The notes beneath the pieces were generated by a model. The model did no database searches. It was not told the origin of the DNA and saw nothing but the letters and a program-made list of their open reading frames with translations. Source: Halichondria panicea (lineage: Eukaryota > Porifera > Demospongiae > Suberitida > Halichondriidae). Taken from it: a stretch of DNA of 64,000 bases. The position numbers and the translations under genes are program-made. Within the stretch, counting starts at the first letter, position 1. Each line of letters begins with the position of its first letter. Shown in pieces: positions 9,589 to 20,841 of the stretch. The stretch covers positions 5,907,442-5,971,441 of the forward strand of contig NC_087379.1 of the NCBI RefSeq assembly GCF_963675165.1. The letters run 5' to 3'.

Positions 9589-9643
9589 CAGACAAACAAA
9601 CCAAACGACTACTATACCCTTGGCCGCCCACGCACGCCTCGGG
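9589..9643 (-). repeat. Interspersed repeat end, GC-rich (related to 11925-11999)
   Basis: Read on the minus strand this segment gives ccgaggcgtgcgtgg, gcggcc, a tatagtagtc block and tgtttgtctg. The insertion in IlvD fragment 2 begins with the same series of blocks. Family unknown. Confidence 0.45.
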
Positions 9644-10800
9644 TAATCAACACACAAATTTACCTTTTGTAATAACCTCTAAAATGTGGTAGAAACTACA
9701 TGTAGGCCTAAGAGGTGGTATATTTTTGTCTAGTCTAGAGGTGGTTAGTACCGACCACCACCGACCAGTGTGGTCATATCCCTACTTAAGTTTAACTACA
9801 CACACATTATAAATTCAACAGACACGATTCCAACAATTCAACATACATTTACAGTTTAGTTTATCAGTAATTACATAATTATTATATCTCCATGGGCAAC
9901 CCTGACAGTTTGTGCACACACTGACAGAGCTGTCTATGAGCTGATGAGTGAGAGGCTACGTGTTCAGAAAGGGGCAAATGAAGATTGCCGTCTTCAAACT
10001 CTATCAGGTGTGTGTTTATTTGTTGTTGCTAGCTGACACTAAACATTCCAGTGGGGACCATCCCCTTTACAGTCTAAATAGCTGGTGGCATTTAGAGTTG
10101 AACATATCTAACTTCCGTAGCATGTCTACAGTTTGGGTTGAACTACAAATACAGTTGAGTCCACCCTAGTTCAGGCGAGAGCACACACAGGATGGTAGTG
10201 GATGATTAGCATATACTGTTTGTAGGAGGAAACGTGTGAATTAATTGATGCTAACGAGTGCACCGTGTGGGTTGTGCTAGCCTACACAAGGGAAGATAGG
10301 TTGACTGCCTTTCCCTAATCCACCGATGTACCGGTAGTACATGTATGTGAAGGTGCACAGCTTAAAATGCATTCAAGAGTCTATATACATTTGTATATAT
10401 ATAATACAAGAGAGAGAAAAAAAGTATAGAAGGTAGCATAACCTTGCATCCGAAAATTAATGTAATCTCCTGCTTTGTAACAAAAGTGACCAATCTGAGG
10501 CCCAGAGCTGCTACTAATAAATTCTCATTAATTTGTTATGCGTTTCAGGCAGGAAGTCACGTGCTTTCCGAATTATTTCGGATGCACGGTTATACTACAT
10601 TCGATACTCTCTCTTATGGGCTTTTGATAATTATAGGGAAGTTTAGATAATTAAGCCTGTTGGGAAAAGTGCTACATAACGATAGGTAGATAAGGCAAGT
10701 TCTTGTTGTCTAGCAAGTACATAGCACTAAGTTATATGCCATTAAATATCGTGGTCAACATGGTAAATTTGTATTACTGTTCATACTACCCCTCCCCACC

Positions 10801-10824
10801 CACACACACACACACACACACACA
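10801..10824. repeat. (CA)n microsatellite abutting the MED18 exon 5 acceptor
   Basis: The CA run merges with the acceptor (cacacag|ccgtcagg). Its length differs in each copy: compare about 18939-18969, 32934-32950, 40314-40329 and 54869-54891. Confidence 0.85.
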
Positions 10825-10984
10825 GCCGTCAGGAGAAGGAGCTGGTGTGGCGGGTGCCCAGCTGTTGTCAGAGCACTACCTGGTGGAGTTGTCAGCTGTG
10901 ACCACATCAGGGCACGACAACGTTGGCATGGAGATGAGGGCTTTCGCTGAGCAACTCAAACCGTATCCTATGGAGCAATTGTGA

Positions 10985-11418
10985 ATTGTATTATGATTAT
11001 ACAGCTAGTGTACGTATGGTGAATTATGGGAGGTGCATATAATATCATAGCTAGCTTGTGTTAATTGGCTTGTGAAACAAACATTGTTTATAGCCAAGCT
11101 TGTAGGTAAACATCAGTTGCCTAAAGTATGTTTGTGTGCTCTGACAGTAGATGATGCTGTTTGCCTGGCTTTTAGTTGTACTTAGCAATGTAAATTAGTC
11201 CATTAGTAGTTGCCTGGCAATATGGTGCCAACCATACAGCTAGTGGATTCTGAAGCTGAAACTATGTGGTTGATTTAAACTAATAGCTATAACACACGAA
11301 TCAGACTCTCGGCAGCTAAAACAGCTTTGGCAGGTAACACGCAGTTGAACTTTGACCTAAGAAATGTGAGTCTAAAACACTTCCTTGACTCCCAGATGTC
11401 GTACTTCCTCTGGTGTAG
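10985..11418. other. Long-type junction: MED18 3' flank fused to IlvD intron
   Basis: MED18 3' flanking DNA, equivalent to 55052-55310 next to the terminal copy, runs to about 11250. There the sequence switches at ctagtgga|ttctgaagctg into the intron before IlvD exon c. Unit 3 has the same joint; units 5 and 6 keep about 450 bp more. No gene seen. Confidence 0.6.
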
Positions 11419-13412
11419 GGCTGATGTGGATCTGTGTATTGAGGACTTCAACAGGATTGCTATCGTGTGCCTCTGTTAGGCAACTTTAAGCCTCATGGAA
11501 AGGTTAGCATTATACCTGTACCCTCACCACATACCCTTGCACACACCATGGTCAAGATAACCACATACCCTTGTACACACAGCAGTAACCACATACCTCT
11601 GTACCCACAGTACCACATGGCAGACCTGCACACTGCTGGAGGCCTCCCTATACTCATGAAGGAGCTACTAGACGCAGGGCTCTTACATGGTGACTGTCTC
11701 ACAGTGACCGGAAAGACTGTGGCAGAGAATTTAGCATCTGTCTCCAAAGCATCTGATCTGACACAGGACGTTGTGTACCCATTCTCTAAACCCCTCTCCC
11801 CTCCCGGGCACCACATTACCATTATCAAGGTGAGATGGATATAAGCTGTGTGTATTCTCACCTATATATGCAATCATTGTGAGTAAGTCATTTTGTTTTG
11901 TGAATCCTGCATGTGCGTTTTATTAACCTAAGGCGCGTAGGCGGCCTCGGTTACAGTAGTCTGTCAGTATGTCTGTGTGTCTGTGTGCCCGTGTGTCTGT
12001 CGCTCAGTTTGGCTTACCTCGTGATTTAGGCATCACAATTTGTACATAGAGAAACTTGTAGCATTAAAACTAAGGCTTAAAATTTGGCAGATTTGCAAAG
12101 AAGTCTTTGTTTCGCAGAAAAGGCGATCTAAGCTTTTTGGGCTATTATTTGAAACATAAGCCAATAATTACTCATTGTTTGTGGAAAAGGGTCGATACAA
12201 AGAAAGCTAGAATTGTGTCTGGTTTGTCTCTGTTAGCTGACTCTGGGATCCTACTCCAGGAGCCATATACTTCTCTGCATGAGACTCCAGGCTTCTTTGC
12301 TGTGATCCTAGTCCACAGTGCATATAAAACTCTGTTCTCGAATGTTTCAGCATGCCTCCAGTCTGGTTTAGCTCCTGAGTTGCTATACCCCATCTCTAAA
12401 CCCCTCTCCCCTCCCGGGCACCACATTACCATAATCAAGGTGAGATGGATAAACTGTGTGTATTCTCACCTATGCAATCATTGTGAGTAAGTCATTTGTT
12501 CTGCATGTGCGTTTTATTTGAACACCTATTCAACATTTAGATGGTGAAAATTATATGCATTTTCTCATGATTGCATCCCAGGGTAGCCTGGCAACAGACA
12601 GTGCCATGCTGAAATTGTGTGGGAAAGTGTTTGACAAGCCGTTCAAAGGCCCAGTGAGTCTACACACCATGCATGGACACAATGCCTCCTTTATTGAGTG
12701 TGTCTGCTTGTTTCCAGGCGATTGTGTTCGATGGGGAGGGGCCAGCCTATGATGCCATTATGGGTGGCCAGGTTAAACCAGGACAGGTGCTCGTGATACG
12801 ATATGAAGGACCCAAAGGAAGGTGAGCAAGTACTCAAGTTGCATTTAAATTCAAATATTTATCCTGAATCCATGCCTTGGTTGTTTGCCTCATCTGTCAC
12901 TATAGCTACAGTTTTATCAGTGTCAGATTCAGTTTATTGTACAGTATAATTATACCCCCCACACATGATACACACCTCCTCCTTGTAGCCCTGGCATGTC
13001 TGAGATGTTAAGTCCAGGCTCTGCACTGGTTGGTGCCGGCCTGGGGAAGACTGTTCCCTTGGTAACTGATGGACGCTTCAGCGGAGCATCTCACGGGATC
13101 ATGATTGGTCATGTGACACCCGAGGCATTCGTGGGCGGGCCTATAGCACTGGTAGAGAACGGAGATATGATAAGCATTGATGCTGTCAACAGGAGAGTAG
13201 ATCTGGTGAGTGTGCAAATCATTATGAGCACTGTACATGTGATGGATGCATACATACTCCCCCGCACACCCACGCAGGAGGTCAGTAAGGAGGTGTTGAC
13301 GGCTCAGAAAGCTTGCTGGAAGATTCCCCAAGAGCGTCAGAAAGTGAAGGGTCTACTGGTGAAGTATCGACGCTCTTTGTCCAGTGCACATACAGGAGCT
13401 GTGACCAGCTAA
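11419..13412 (+). pseudogene. ilvD: IlvD/DHAD 3' fragment 2 with local duplication
   Basis: Exons c 11419-11502, d 11611-11829, e 12582-12653, f 12718-12821, g 12989-13205 and h 13278-13412. Exons d-h are open and in consistent phase and cover the C-terminal half of the dehydratase. Exon c lacks one base (gctatcg for gctgatcg), shifting frame. A second copy of the end of exon d, from tacccc near 12385 through AAG at 12439, plus following intron, sits after an inserted segment. The catalytic N-terminal half is absent, so no complete enzyme can be made from this copy alone. Confidence 0.85.
11925..12384. mobile_element. About 460-bp insertion of unknown family in IlvD fragment 2
   Basis: The intron d-e sequence is interrupted at gcgttttatt (about 11924) by unrelated DNA. 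It starts with a GC-rich block and tgtctgtg runs and ends at about 12384, where a second partial exon d begins. Other units lack it. No clear terminal inverted repeat or transposase was seen. Its start resembles, in reverse, the repeat at 9589-9643. Confidence 0.45.
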
Positions 13413-14182
13413 ACCAACTGTGTATAGTAGAGGCCAACGTTGTAGTTTTGTCCTGTAAAGCGAACAATTTTTAATTGATGCAGAATTGTATGCATGTATA
13501 ATTTAATATACTTGGACCGTGTTTGTAGAGTAGACTCTATATGATTGTGCACTTGTTGGTCTAATGAGTTGAGTAATGTGAAACGTTTCATTATCAGCTG
13601 TGCGAATGGAAATGTCATCATTCAGCACATGAAGTTGCTTTGTTTCTCGAGTTATTTTGGCTATTGTATCATGATGAACATTTTAATTTTGCTGCATCCA
13701 GAATCTACAATAATTTTTTATGTAGTCTCGAATTCCAGCCGAGGTTCTCATTGTAAGCGTGGGAGCATAGATACTGTACACTCCGAATGAATGTGAAACA
13801 CTTCCGCCCACTACCAAAAGTCCTGAAACACTCATTGCAACCGATGACACGGACGGAGTATCCGAGATTTCGTATTAGTATATTAGTATACATCTACAGT
13901 ATCTATGGTGGGAGGGAGAGAACTTAGGCAATATGTACATACTTGTGTTAATTTGTGGTCTCTACAAATCAGCTATGAATATCGTTAAGGATTTGACATC
14001 ACCGGCCATTTTTGCTTCAAGGCGTTCAAGCTCAAGGAATTGTGAGTTAATCAGTACATGCAGTGTGCATGACCTGTCTCTTCATAGTTTATTTGTTTGC
14101 TGTATGTTATTTTGGGGTATGTGTTTGACACAACAATATTGTGTGTCCCCACAGAAAAACAAACCTTACAATATCCAAAGCC
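13413..14182 (+). promoter_or_regulatory. TRIM T3 5' flank, divergent from other copies
   Basis: This 770-bp region keeps the leader-intron signals (donor GTGAGT at 14042, acceptor ending at 14154) but between about 13470 and 14030 differs strongly from the flanks of the other copies and lacks the CRE-like palindrome. T3 may therefore be regulated differently. No gene seen. Confidence 0.45.
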
Positions 14183-16414
14183 ATGGCCGAGAGAGTGACA
14201 ACAAAAGAAGCTCTCAAGAAACTCGATGCTCAACTCGAATGCTCCCTTTGTCTCGACACTTTCAAGCAGCCGAAACTCTTGCCTTGTTTTCATGTGTTTT
14301 GCAAATCCCCGTGTCTGGAGAAACTAGTGACCAAGGATGGACGCTCCCTCACGTGTCCCACCTGTCGACACATTGTCCCACTGTCAGAGAGGGGAGTGGC
14401 TGGACTGCAATCAGACTTCCACATCGACCACTTGTTTGAGATACAAGATGCTTTCAACAAGGCCGACGACGACAATAATACACACTGTGGCAGCTGTGAG
14501 GATGGCAAAGCCACCGGGTACTGTAACGACTGTGGGGACTTTTTGTGTGACAGGTGTCAAACTGCTCACAAATTTGTTAAACTTTCAAAAAATCATAAAC
14601 TAATTTCGCTGGATGAACTCAAAGCTCAAGTGACTAGCCTGGTTCCCCCCAAGAAGGCCGTCCCCCATTGTCCCAAACACTTGGAGAATGCCCTTAAGAT
14701 ATATTGCGATACATGCTCCACTGTTATTTGCACGGACTGCACCATTCGTCTCCACAAAGACCACAACTACGACCTGGTGGCTGATGTGCTGACCAAGCAC
14801 AAGGAAGAACTTGCCTCCAGTCTCAAACCAGTCAAAGAGAAGCTGGACAGTGTACAACGAGCTCTGAAGGACTTTGACACAAGAGCCAAGGCAATCCACG
14901 ATCAGAGGGCCACGATTGAAGCCAACATCCACAATGAGATTGACGAACAACATCGACTGTTAGACCAACGAAGGGCACAGCTTGTGGGAGAGCTAGAGAT
15001 GCTGACTCATCAGAACCTGAAGGATCTGGCGGCACAGAGGGACCAAGTGGAGATCACTCAGGTGAAACTGGCCAGCTGTCTGGAGTACGCTGAGGGTGGT
15101 CTCAAAACAGGCACAGATGGTGAAGTACTCGAAATGAAAATTTCCGTTATTAAGAGAGTCGAACAAGTTTCTACTGAATTCGAATCAAATGCTATTCAAC
15201 CAGAGACAAAAGCTGACATGGAACTGATCACTGAAGGAAAAGAACCTCTCCAACAAGCTTGTCGAGAGTTCCTAGAGATTGAACAGCGTGGATCAATCAG
15301 CCTAGAGAACAGCCACACGACAGAAGATGGTCTGAAAGGTGCTACAACTGGAGAAACAAAAACTGTATCCTTTCAAGCAATGACCAAGAACAACAAGAAA
15401 TTCAACGGTAAACTCGACCTCAAAGCTGAACTTGTGCGTATTGAAAGCGAAGATAAAAGTAATTGTAAAGTGGTGATTGTTCAAAAACATGGCCAACACA
15501 AGATCAACTATCGCCCTATGAAACGAGGAAAGCATGAACTACACATCACTGTCAATGGCGATGCAGTACGAGGCAGTCCATTCCCAATAGCTGTAGCCCC
15601 ATCACCACAGAGCTTCGTCAAGCCTTCCCGAGTTGTACGAGGTGTGAACAACCCACGAGGCACTGTCTCCAACAGTAAGGGACAGTTGGTTGTTGTTGAT
15701 GGTAATGGAGCTACTGTCTCTGTATTGACACCAGAGGGTGAGAAGATACGATCGTTTGGACAGCTGAATAATGCATTTGGAGTGACTGTGGACAAAGACG
15801 ACAACATCTATGTAATGGATCCTAATAACCATCGTGTGAATAAGTTCTCATCCGACGGAGAGTTTGTGGCAGCTGTTGGTGGTAAAGGCAGTGGTAACCT
15901 TCGGCTTGATAACCCACTTGGTATCTGTTATAACAAAAGAGACAACAACCTGTATGTGGTTGATGAGTGTAACCACAGAATACAAGTGCTCTCTACTGAT
16001 TTGACGTTCATACGGTGTTTCGGTACACCTGGCAATGGGAACGGACAATTACAGCAACCACTATATGCAACATTTGATAGTGCCAACCACCTCTATGTGA
16101 CTGATCGTGGTAACGATCGAGTACAAGTCTTCACTGCTGAAGGTCAATTCCTGAGAACCTTCTCACAAAAAGCCGACGGTCAGAAGCTAAGTCGTCCCTG
16201 GGGCATAGCCATCGACAGTAGTGACACAGTGTACGTCAGTGAGAATGGACCGCATCATGTGAGTGTGTTTACATCTCAGGGAGCCTACATCACCACGTTT
16301 GGTGGGCGAGGAACGGAAGAGGGACAGTTTAGAAACATTTATGGACTCTCTATTGATCGCAATGACTCTGTTGTTGTATCCGATCAAGGCAACGGGCTAC
16401 TGCAGATATTCTAA
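14183..16414 (+). CDS. TRIM-NHL protein, copy T3 (743 aa)
   Basis: Starts MAERVTTKEAL and has the full set RING, B-box 1, B-box 2, coiled coil, filamin-type domain and NHL repeats, all zinc ligands present. The coiled-coil and linker region (VIKRVEQVSTEF, FLEIEQRGS) belongs to the T1-type allele, differing from the HFSTEF/FLQIDHSGS type of T2, T4-T8. It is the most divergent NHL domain of the array: LNNAFG, DPNNHR, LDNPLG, VVDECNHR, QPLYAT, TDRGNDR, FRNIYG and a C-terminal GLLQIF where others have RLQIF. A two-residue insertion, DGNGATV, occurs in the first NHL repeat. Ligand unknown. Poly(A) signal at 16549; the intact MED18 copy 3 follows at 16568. Confidence 0.95.
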   Translation: MAERVTTKEALKKLDAQLECSLCLDTFKQPKLLPCFHVFCKSPCLEKLVTKDGRSLTCPTCRHIVPLSERGVAGLQSDFHIDHLFEIQDAFNKADDDNNTHCGSCEDGKATGYCNDCGDFLCDRCQTAHKFVKLSKNHKLISLDELKAQVTSLVPPKKAVPHCPKHLENALKIYCDTCSTVICTDCTIRLHKDHNYDLVADVLTKHKEELASSLKPVKEKLDSVQRALKDFDTRAKAIHDQRATIEANIHNEIDEQHRLLDQRRAQLVGELEMLTHQNLKDLAAQRDQVEITQVKLASCLEYAEGGLKTGTDGEVLEMKISVIKRVEQVSTEFESNAIQPETKADMELITEGKEPLQQACREFLEIEQRGSISLENSHTTEDGLKGATTGETKTVSFQAMTKNNKKFNGKLDLKAELVRIESEDKSNCKVVIVQKHGQHKINYRPMKRGKHELHITVNGDAVRGSPFPIAVAPSPQSFVKPSRVVRGVNNPRGTVSNSKGQLVVVDGNGATVSVLTPEGEKIRSFGQLNNAFGVTVDKDDNIYVMDPNNHRVNKFSSDGEFVAAVGGKGSGNLRLDNPLGICYNKRDNNLYVVDECNHRIQVLSTDLTFIRCFGTPGNGNGQLQQPLYATFDSANHLYVTDRGNDRVQVFTAEGQFLRTFSQKADGQKLSRPWGIAIDSSDTVYVSENGPHHVSVFTSQGAYITTFGGRGTEEGQFRNIYGLSIDRNDSVVVSDQGNGLLQIF

Positions 16415-16567
16415 ATAGAGAAGTGGACAAAGTAGTACGTAGCTCTGTGTAGAAATAGTTGGTAGCGTTATTATTTTATTTGGAATGTGAAATGAAACTA
16501 ATTATCTGCTGTGTTGATGCAATTATAGTGGTAGGTAAAGATCATCATAATAAAAGTCACATCCAGC

Positions 16568-18933
16568 ATGGCCATACCAAAACCTCCTCCAAATCAGCAG
16601 CTGTACGAGTTTCTACTGGTTGGCAGTGTGTCTGACAGTGAACTGCCCTCTCTTCTGCACCGACTCAGAGGACTGGCTGACTTTGCAACCTGTGGAGGCA
16701 TAGCATTCATTGACAAGGAGCAAACTTATAAAATTGGTCCGTGGCGTGTTAATAGTATATCCTGTACAGTATGTGATATATGCCACTGGTTATTTAATAC
16801 AGAAATAGGCAACACTCGTTCTGTTGTTAGAGTTCGACAGTCGCTAGACAATGCCGAGGCCCCCTTGTGAGTTACGCACGCCCCACACGTGTACCCCCAC
16901 CCCATACCATATACATGTTACTACCTTGTTCCCCAGGCAACTCATATACACTGGTCAGCTGGACCTGGGTGATGCTAACAGGCCGGCTGGAGTGAGGAGT
17001 TGTGTACACACTGCATGCAGTAACAGCGCTGCAGAATGCCTCAAGGAAATAGGATTCATGTAAGCACTTTTAATGGCAGGAATGTGCCCAGCATTGTCTT
17101 GTATGGTGGCTATTTTCAATCCATAATCTCAAAACTAGAGCACTAAAGTGCTAACCCTCGGCTGTTGACATGATCTACAAGTGTATAGCAACCCAAAGAG
17201 TGTTGCTGGCTATAAAGCAGCAAGTAACGTAACAGGCTGAGATTGTAGTTTTAGTATAATTATAGTACATGCATTATTTGCCTGTTTATGACATCTGAGT
17301 TTTACCTCCATTCTGAATTCTATGGACTAGACAGCAAAGCAAAGAAGCATGGAGTCTTAGAAATAATTTATGGCTTTTGGGGTATGCTCTGGGGTGGGTA
17401 GGAAAAGAAATAACAATCATAATTCTAGCTTTCTACTTTAGTGACCCTGTTCCATTTGTTCCTAATATAGGATCACTTCAGCTGTAAATACGTAGGCTAT
17501 CTCGAATAAAGGCCGCGTGTAGTTAGCTAGCTGCCACTGTGTAAGTTAGCTTTTCCTCGCTTTTATTCGACAACGAAGCTTTAACATCGAAATCTACCAC
17601 AGTTAAAATTAATAACTTATAGTTGTGTTAAGGCTATCCATTCTGTAAAAACGCAAGTGCTATGGCATCCAGGTGAGTAGACTCACAATTACAGACAGAC
17701 AAACAAACCAAACGACTACTATACCCGTGGCCGCCCACGCACGCCTCGGGTAATCAACACACAAATTTACCTTTTGTAATAGCCTCTAAAATGTGGTAAA
17801 AACTACATGTAGGCCTAAGAGGTGGTATATTTTTGTCTAGTCTAGAGGTGGTTAGTACCGACCACCACCGACCAGTGTGGTCATATCCCTACTTAAGTTT
17901 AAATAGTTTGTGACTCCACTACACACACATTATAAATTCAGCAGACACGATTCAAACGATTCAACATACATGTACAAGCTAGTACTTAGAGTTTATCATT
18001 GACTAAAATTATCTCCATGGGCAATCCTGACAGTTTGTGCACACACTGACAGGGCAGTCTATGAGCTGATACTGAGAGGCTACGTGTTCAGAAAGGGGCA
18101 AATGAAAATTGCCGTCTTCAAACTCTATCAGGTGTGTGTTTATTTGTTGTTGCTAGCTGACACTAAACATTCCAGTGGGAAACCATCCCCTTAACAGTCT
18201 AAATAGCTGGTGGCATTTTAGAGTTGAAAATATCTAACTTCCGTAGCATGTCTACAGTTTGGGTTGAACTACAAATACAGTTGAGTCCACCCTAGTTCAG
18301 GGGAGAGCACACACAGGATGGTAGTGGATGATTAGCATATACTGTTTGTAGGAGGAAACGTGTCTATCAGATGAATCAATTGATGCTAATGAGTGCACCG
18401 TGTGGGTTGTGCTAGCCTACACAAGGGAAGATAGGTTGATTGCCTTTCCCTAATCCACCGATGTACCGGTAGTACATGTATGTGAAGGTGCATAGCTTAA
18501 AAATGCATTCAAGAGTCTATATATATATAAAGAGAGAAAAGTATAGACGTAGCATAACCTTGCATCCAAAAATTAATGTAATCTCCTGCTTTGTAACAAA
18601 AGTGACCAATCTGAGGCCCAGAGCTGCTACTAATAAATTCTCATTAATTTATTATGCGTTTCAGGCAGGAAGTCACGTACGTTGCTTTCCGAATTATTTC
18701 TGATGCACGGTTATACTACATTCGATACTCTCTCTTATGGGCTTTTGATAATTATAGGGAAGTTTAGATAATTAGGCCTGTTGGGAAAAGTGCTACATAA
18801 CGATAGGTAGATAAGGCTATTTGGGGAAAGTTCTTGTTGTACTAGCAAGTACATAGCATTAAGTTATATGCCATTCAGCTTAAATATCGTGGTCAACATG
18901 GTAAATTTGTATTACTGTTCATACTACCCCCTC

Positions 18934-18970
<37 letters not shown>

Positions 18971-19129
18971 CCGTCAGGAGAGGGAACTGGTGTAGCAGGT
19001 GCCCAGCTGTTGTCAGAGCACTACCTGGTGGAGTTGTCAGCTGTGACCACATCAGGGCACGACAATGTTGGCATGGAGATGAGGGCTTTCGCTGAGCAAC
19101 TCAAACCGTATCCTATGGAGCAATTGTGA
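16568..19129 (+). CDS. MED18: MED18 copy 3, Mediator subunit 18 (intact, 197 aa)
   Basis: Exons 16568-16736, 16803-16866, 16937-17059, 18053-18131 and 18971-19129 join in phase, giving 197 residues plus stop; human MED18 has about 208. Recognisable blocks: SVSDSELPSLLHRLRGLADF, RVRQSLDNAEAP, TGQLDLGD, RGYVFRKGQMKIAVF, LVELSAVTT and FAEQLKPYPMEQL. Exon 1 lacks two codons (MAIPKPPP instead of MAIQQPKPPP) and has LLVGS for LLFGS. The role is in the Mediator head module, in the nucleus. The 66-nt intron 1 is inferred from alignment with human MED18, since reading through it also stays open. One of three intact copies in the window. Confidence 0.88.
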
Positions 19130-19565
19130 ATTATATTATGATTATACAGCTAGTGTACGTATGGTGAATTATGGGAGGTGCATATAATGTCATAGCTAGC
19201 TTGTGTTAATTGGCTTGTGAAACAAACATTGTTTATAGCCAAGCTTGTAGGTAAACATCAGTTGCCTAAAGTATGTTCGTGTACTCTGACAGTAGATGAT
19301 GCTGTTTGGCCTGGCTTTTAGTTGTACTTAGCGATGTAAATTAGTCCACTAGTAGTTGCCTGGCAATATGGTGGCAACCATACAGCTAGTGGATTCTGAA
19401 GCTGAAACTATGTGGTTGATTTAAACTAATAGCTATAACACACGAATCAGACTCTCGGCAGCTAAAACAGCTTTGGCAGGTAACACGCAGTTGAAGTTTG
19501 ACCTAAGGAATGTGAGTCTAAAACACTTCCTTTGAGTCGCAGATGTCGTACTTCCTCTGGTGTAG
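19130..19565. other. Long-type junction, unit 3
   Basis: Equivalent to 10985-11418: MED18 3' flank fused at ctagtgga|ttctgaagctg (about 19395) to the intron before IlvD exon c. Nothing else seen. Confidence 0.55.
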
Positions 19566-20194
19566 GGCTGATGTGGATCTGTGTATTGAGGACTTCAACA
19601 GGATTGCTGATCGTGTGCCTCTGCTAGGCAACTTCAAGCCTCATGGAAAGGTTAGCATTATAATTATATATTGAGCACATTCCTGTACCCTCACCACATA
19701 CCCTTGTACACACCATGGTCAAGACAACCACATACCCTTGTACACACCGTGGTCAAGACAACCACATACCCCTGTACACACATGATAACCACATACCCCT
19801 GTACACACATGATAACCACATACCTCTGTACCCACAGTACCACATGGCAGACCTGCACACTGCTGGAGGCCTCCCTATACTCCTGAAGGAGCCACTAGAC
19901 GCAGGGCTCTTACATGGTGACTGTCTCACAGTGACCGGAAAGACTGTGGCAGAGAATTTAGCATCTGTCTCCAAAGCATCTGATCTGACACAGGACGTTG
20001 TGTACCCATTCTCTAAACCCCTCTCCCCTCCCGGGCACCACATTACCATTATCAAGGTGAGATGGATAAGAGCTGTGTGTATTCTCACCTATGCAATCAT
20101 TGTGAGTACTAAGTATTTTGTTTTGTGAATCCTGCATGTGCGTTTTATTTGAACAGCTATACACAATGTTTACATTTAGATGGTGATAATATTA

Positions 20195-20404
20195 CCGTAT
20201 TACTAGAACATTTTACAGGTGAAAAACCTTTGCGAATGAGCCAAATCAGTCGAAATTTTGACCCTTTGCTATCTACCGTTCTGGCAAGGATCGTGTGTAT
20301 TTACTAGTAATCATTTAGGTTTTGCAGATTTTATTGTTGCGAATTGATCAACCCTCGCAAAATTCTCAAATGTTTGATGCTCGCAAAACATTCTAGTAAT
20401 ACGG
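20195..20404. mobile_element. 210-bp MITE, TA target duplication
   Basis: Inverted ends CCGTATTACTAGAA (left) and its reverse complement at 20391-20404, flanked by TA at 20193-20194 and 20405-20406. It is present only in unit 3, in IlvD intron d-e, so it inserted after that unit formed or was lost elsewhere. No coding capacity. Tc1/mariner-type by its TA duplication. Confidence 0.85.
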
Positions 20405-20841
20405 TATCAAAATAATAATTATCCTCTCATGATTGCATCCCAGGGTAGCCTGGCAACAGACAGTGCCGTGCTGAAGCTGAGTGGGAAAGTGTTTGACAAG
20501 CCATTCAAAGGCCCAGTGAGTCTACACACCACGCATGGACACAATGCCATCTTGTATTGAGTGTGTCTACTTGTTCCCAGGCGATTGTGTTCGATGGGGA
20601 GGGGCCAGCCTATGATGCCAATGGCATCATGCCATTATGGGTGGTCAGGTTAAACCAGGACAGGTGCTTGTCATACGATATGAAGGACCCAAGGGAAGGT
20701 GAGCAAGTGTATTCATTTATGTATTAAGTTGCATTTAAACAAATATTTAGCCTAAAATCCATGCCTTGGTTGCTTGCCGCATCTGTCACTATAGCTACAG
20801 TTTCATCAGTTTCAGTTTCAGTTTATTGTGCAGTATATATA

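Larger units (their letters stand above)
8983..9927. other. MED18 intron 3 with old repeat remnants
   Basis: This 945-bp intron has no coding signal. It carries a 70-bp hairpin at 9411-9480 (arms tcgaataaa and tttattcga) and a GC-rich segment at 9589-9643 related, in reverse, to 11925-11999. Both also occur in units 3, 5 and 6 and, with small changes, in unit 8, so they predate the amplification. Confidence 0.6.
8485..10984 (+). pseudogene. MED18: MED18 copy 2, five exons, frameshifted
   Basis: Exons 8485-8659, 8726-8789, 8860-8982, 9928-10007 and 10826-10984. MED18 is a head-module subunit of Mediator (with MED20) that contacts RNA polymerase II machinery. Exon 4 is 80 nt instead of 79: ctgatgagtgag replaces ctgatactgag, which breaks the frame before FRKGQMKI. 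The exon 3 donor is gtatac where other copies have gtaagc. Residue 16 or so is K instead of E (LYKF). Exon 5 remains open and ends AEQLKPYPMEQL. Probably a recent pseudogene. Confidence 0.85.
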
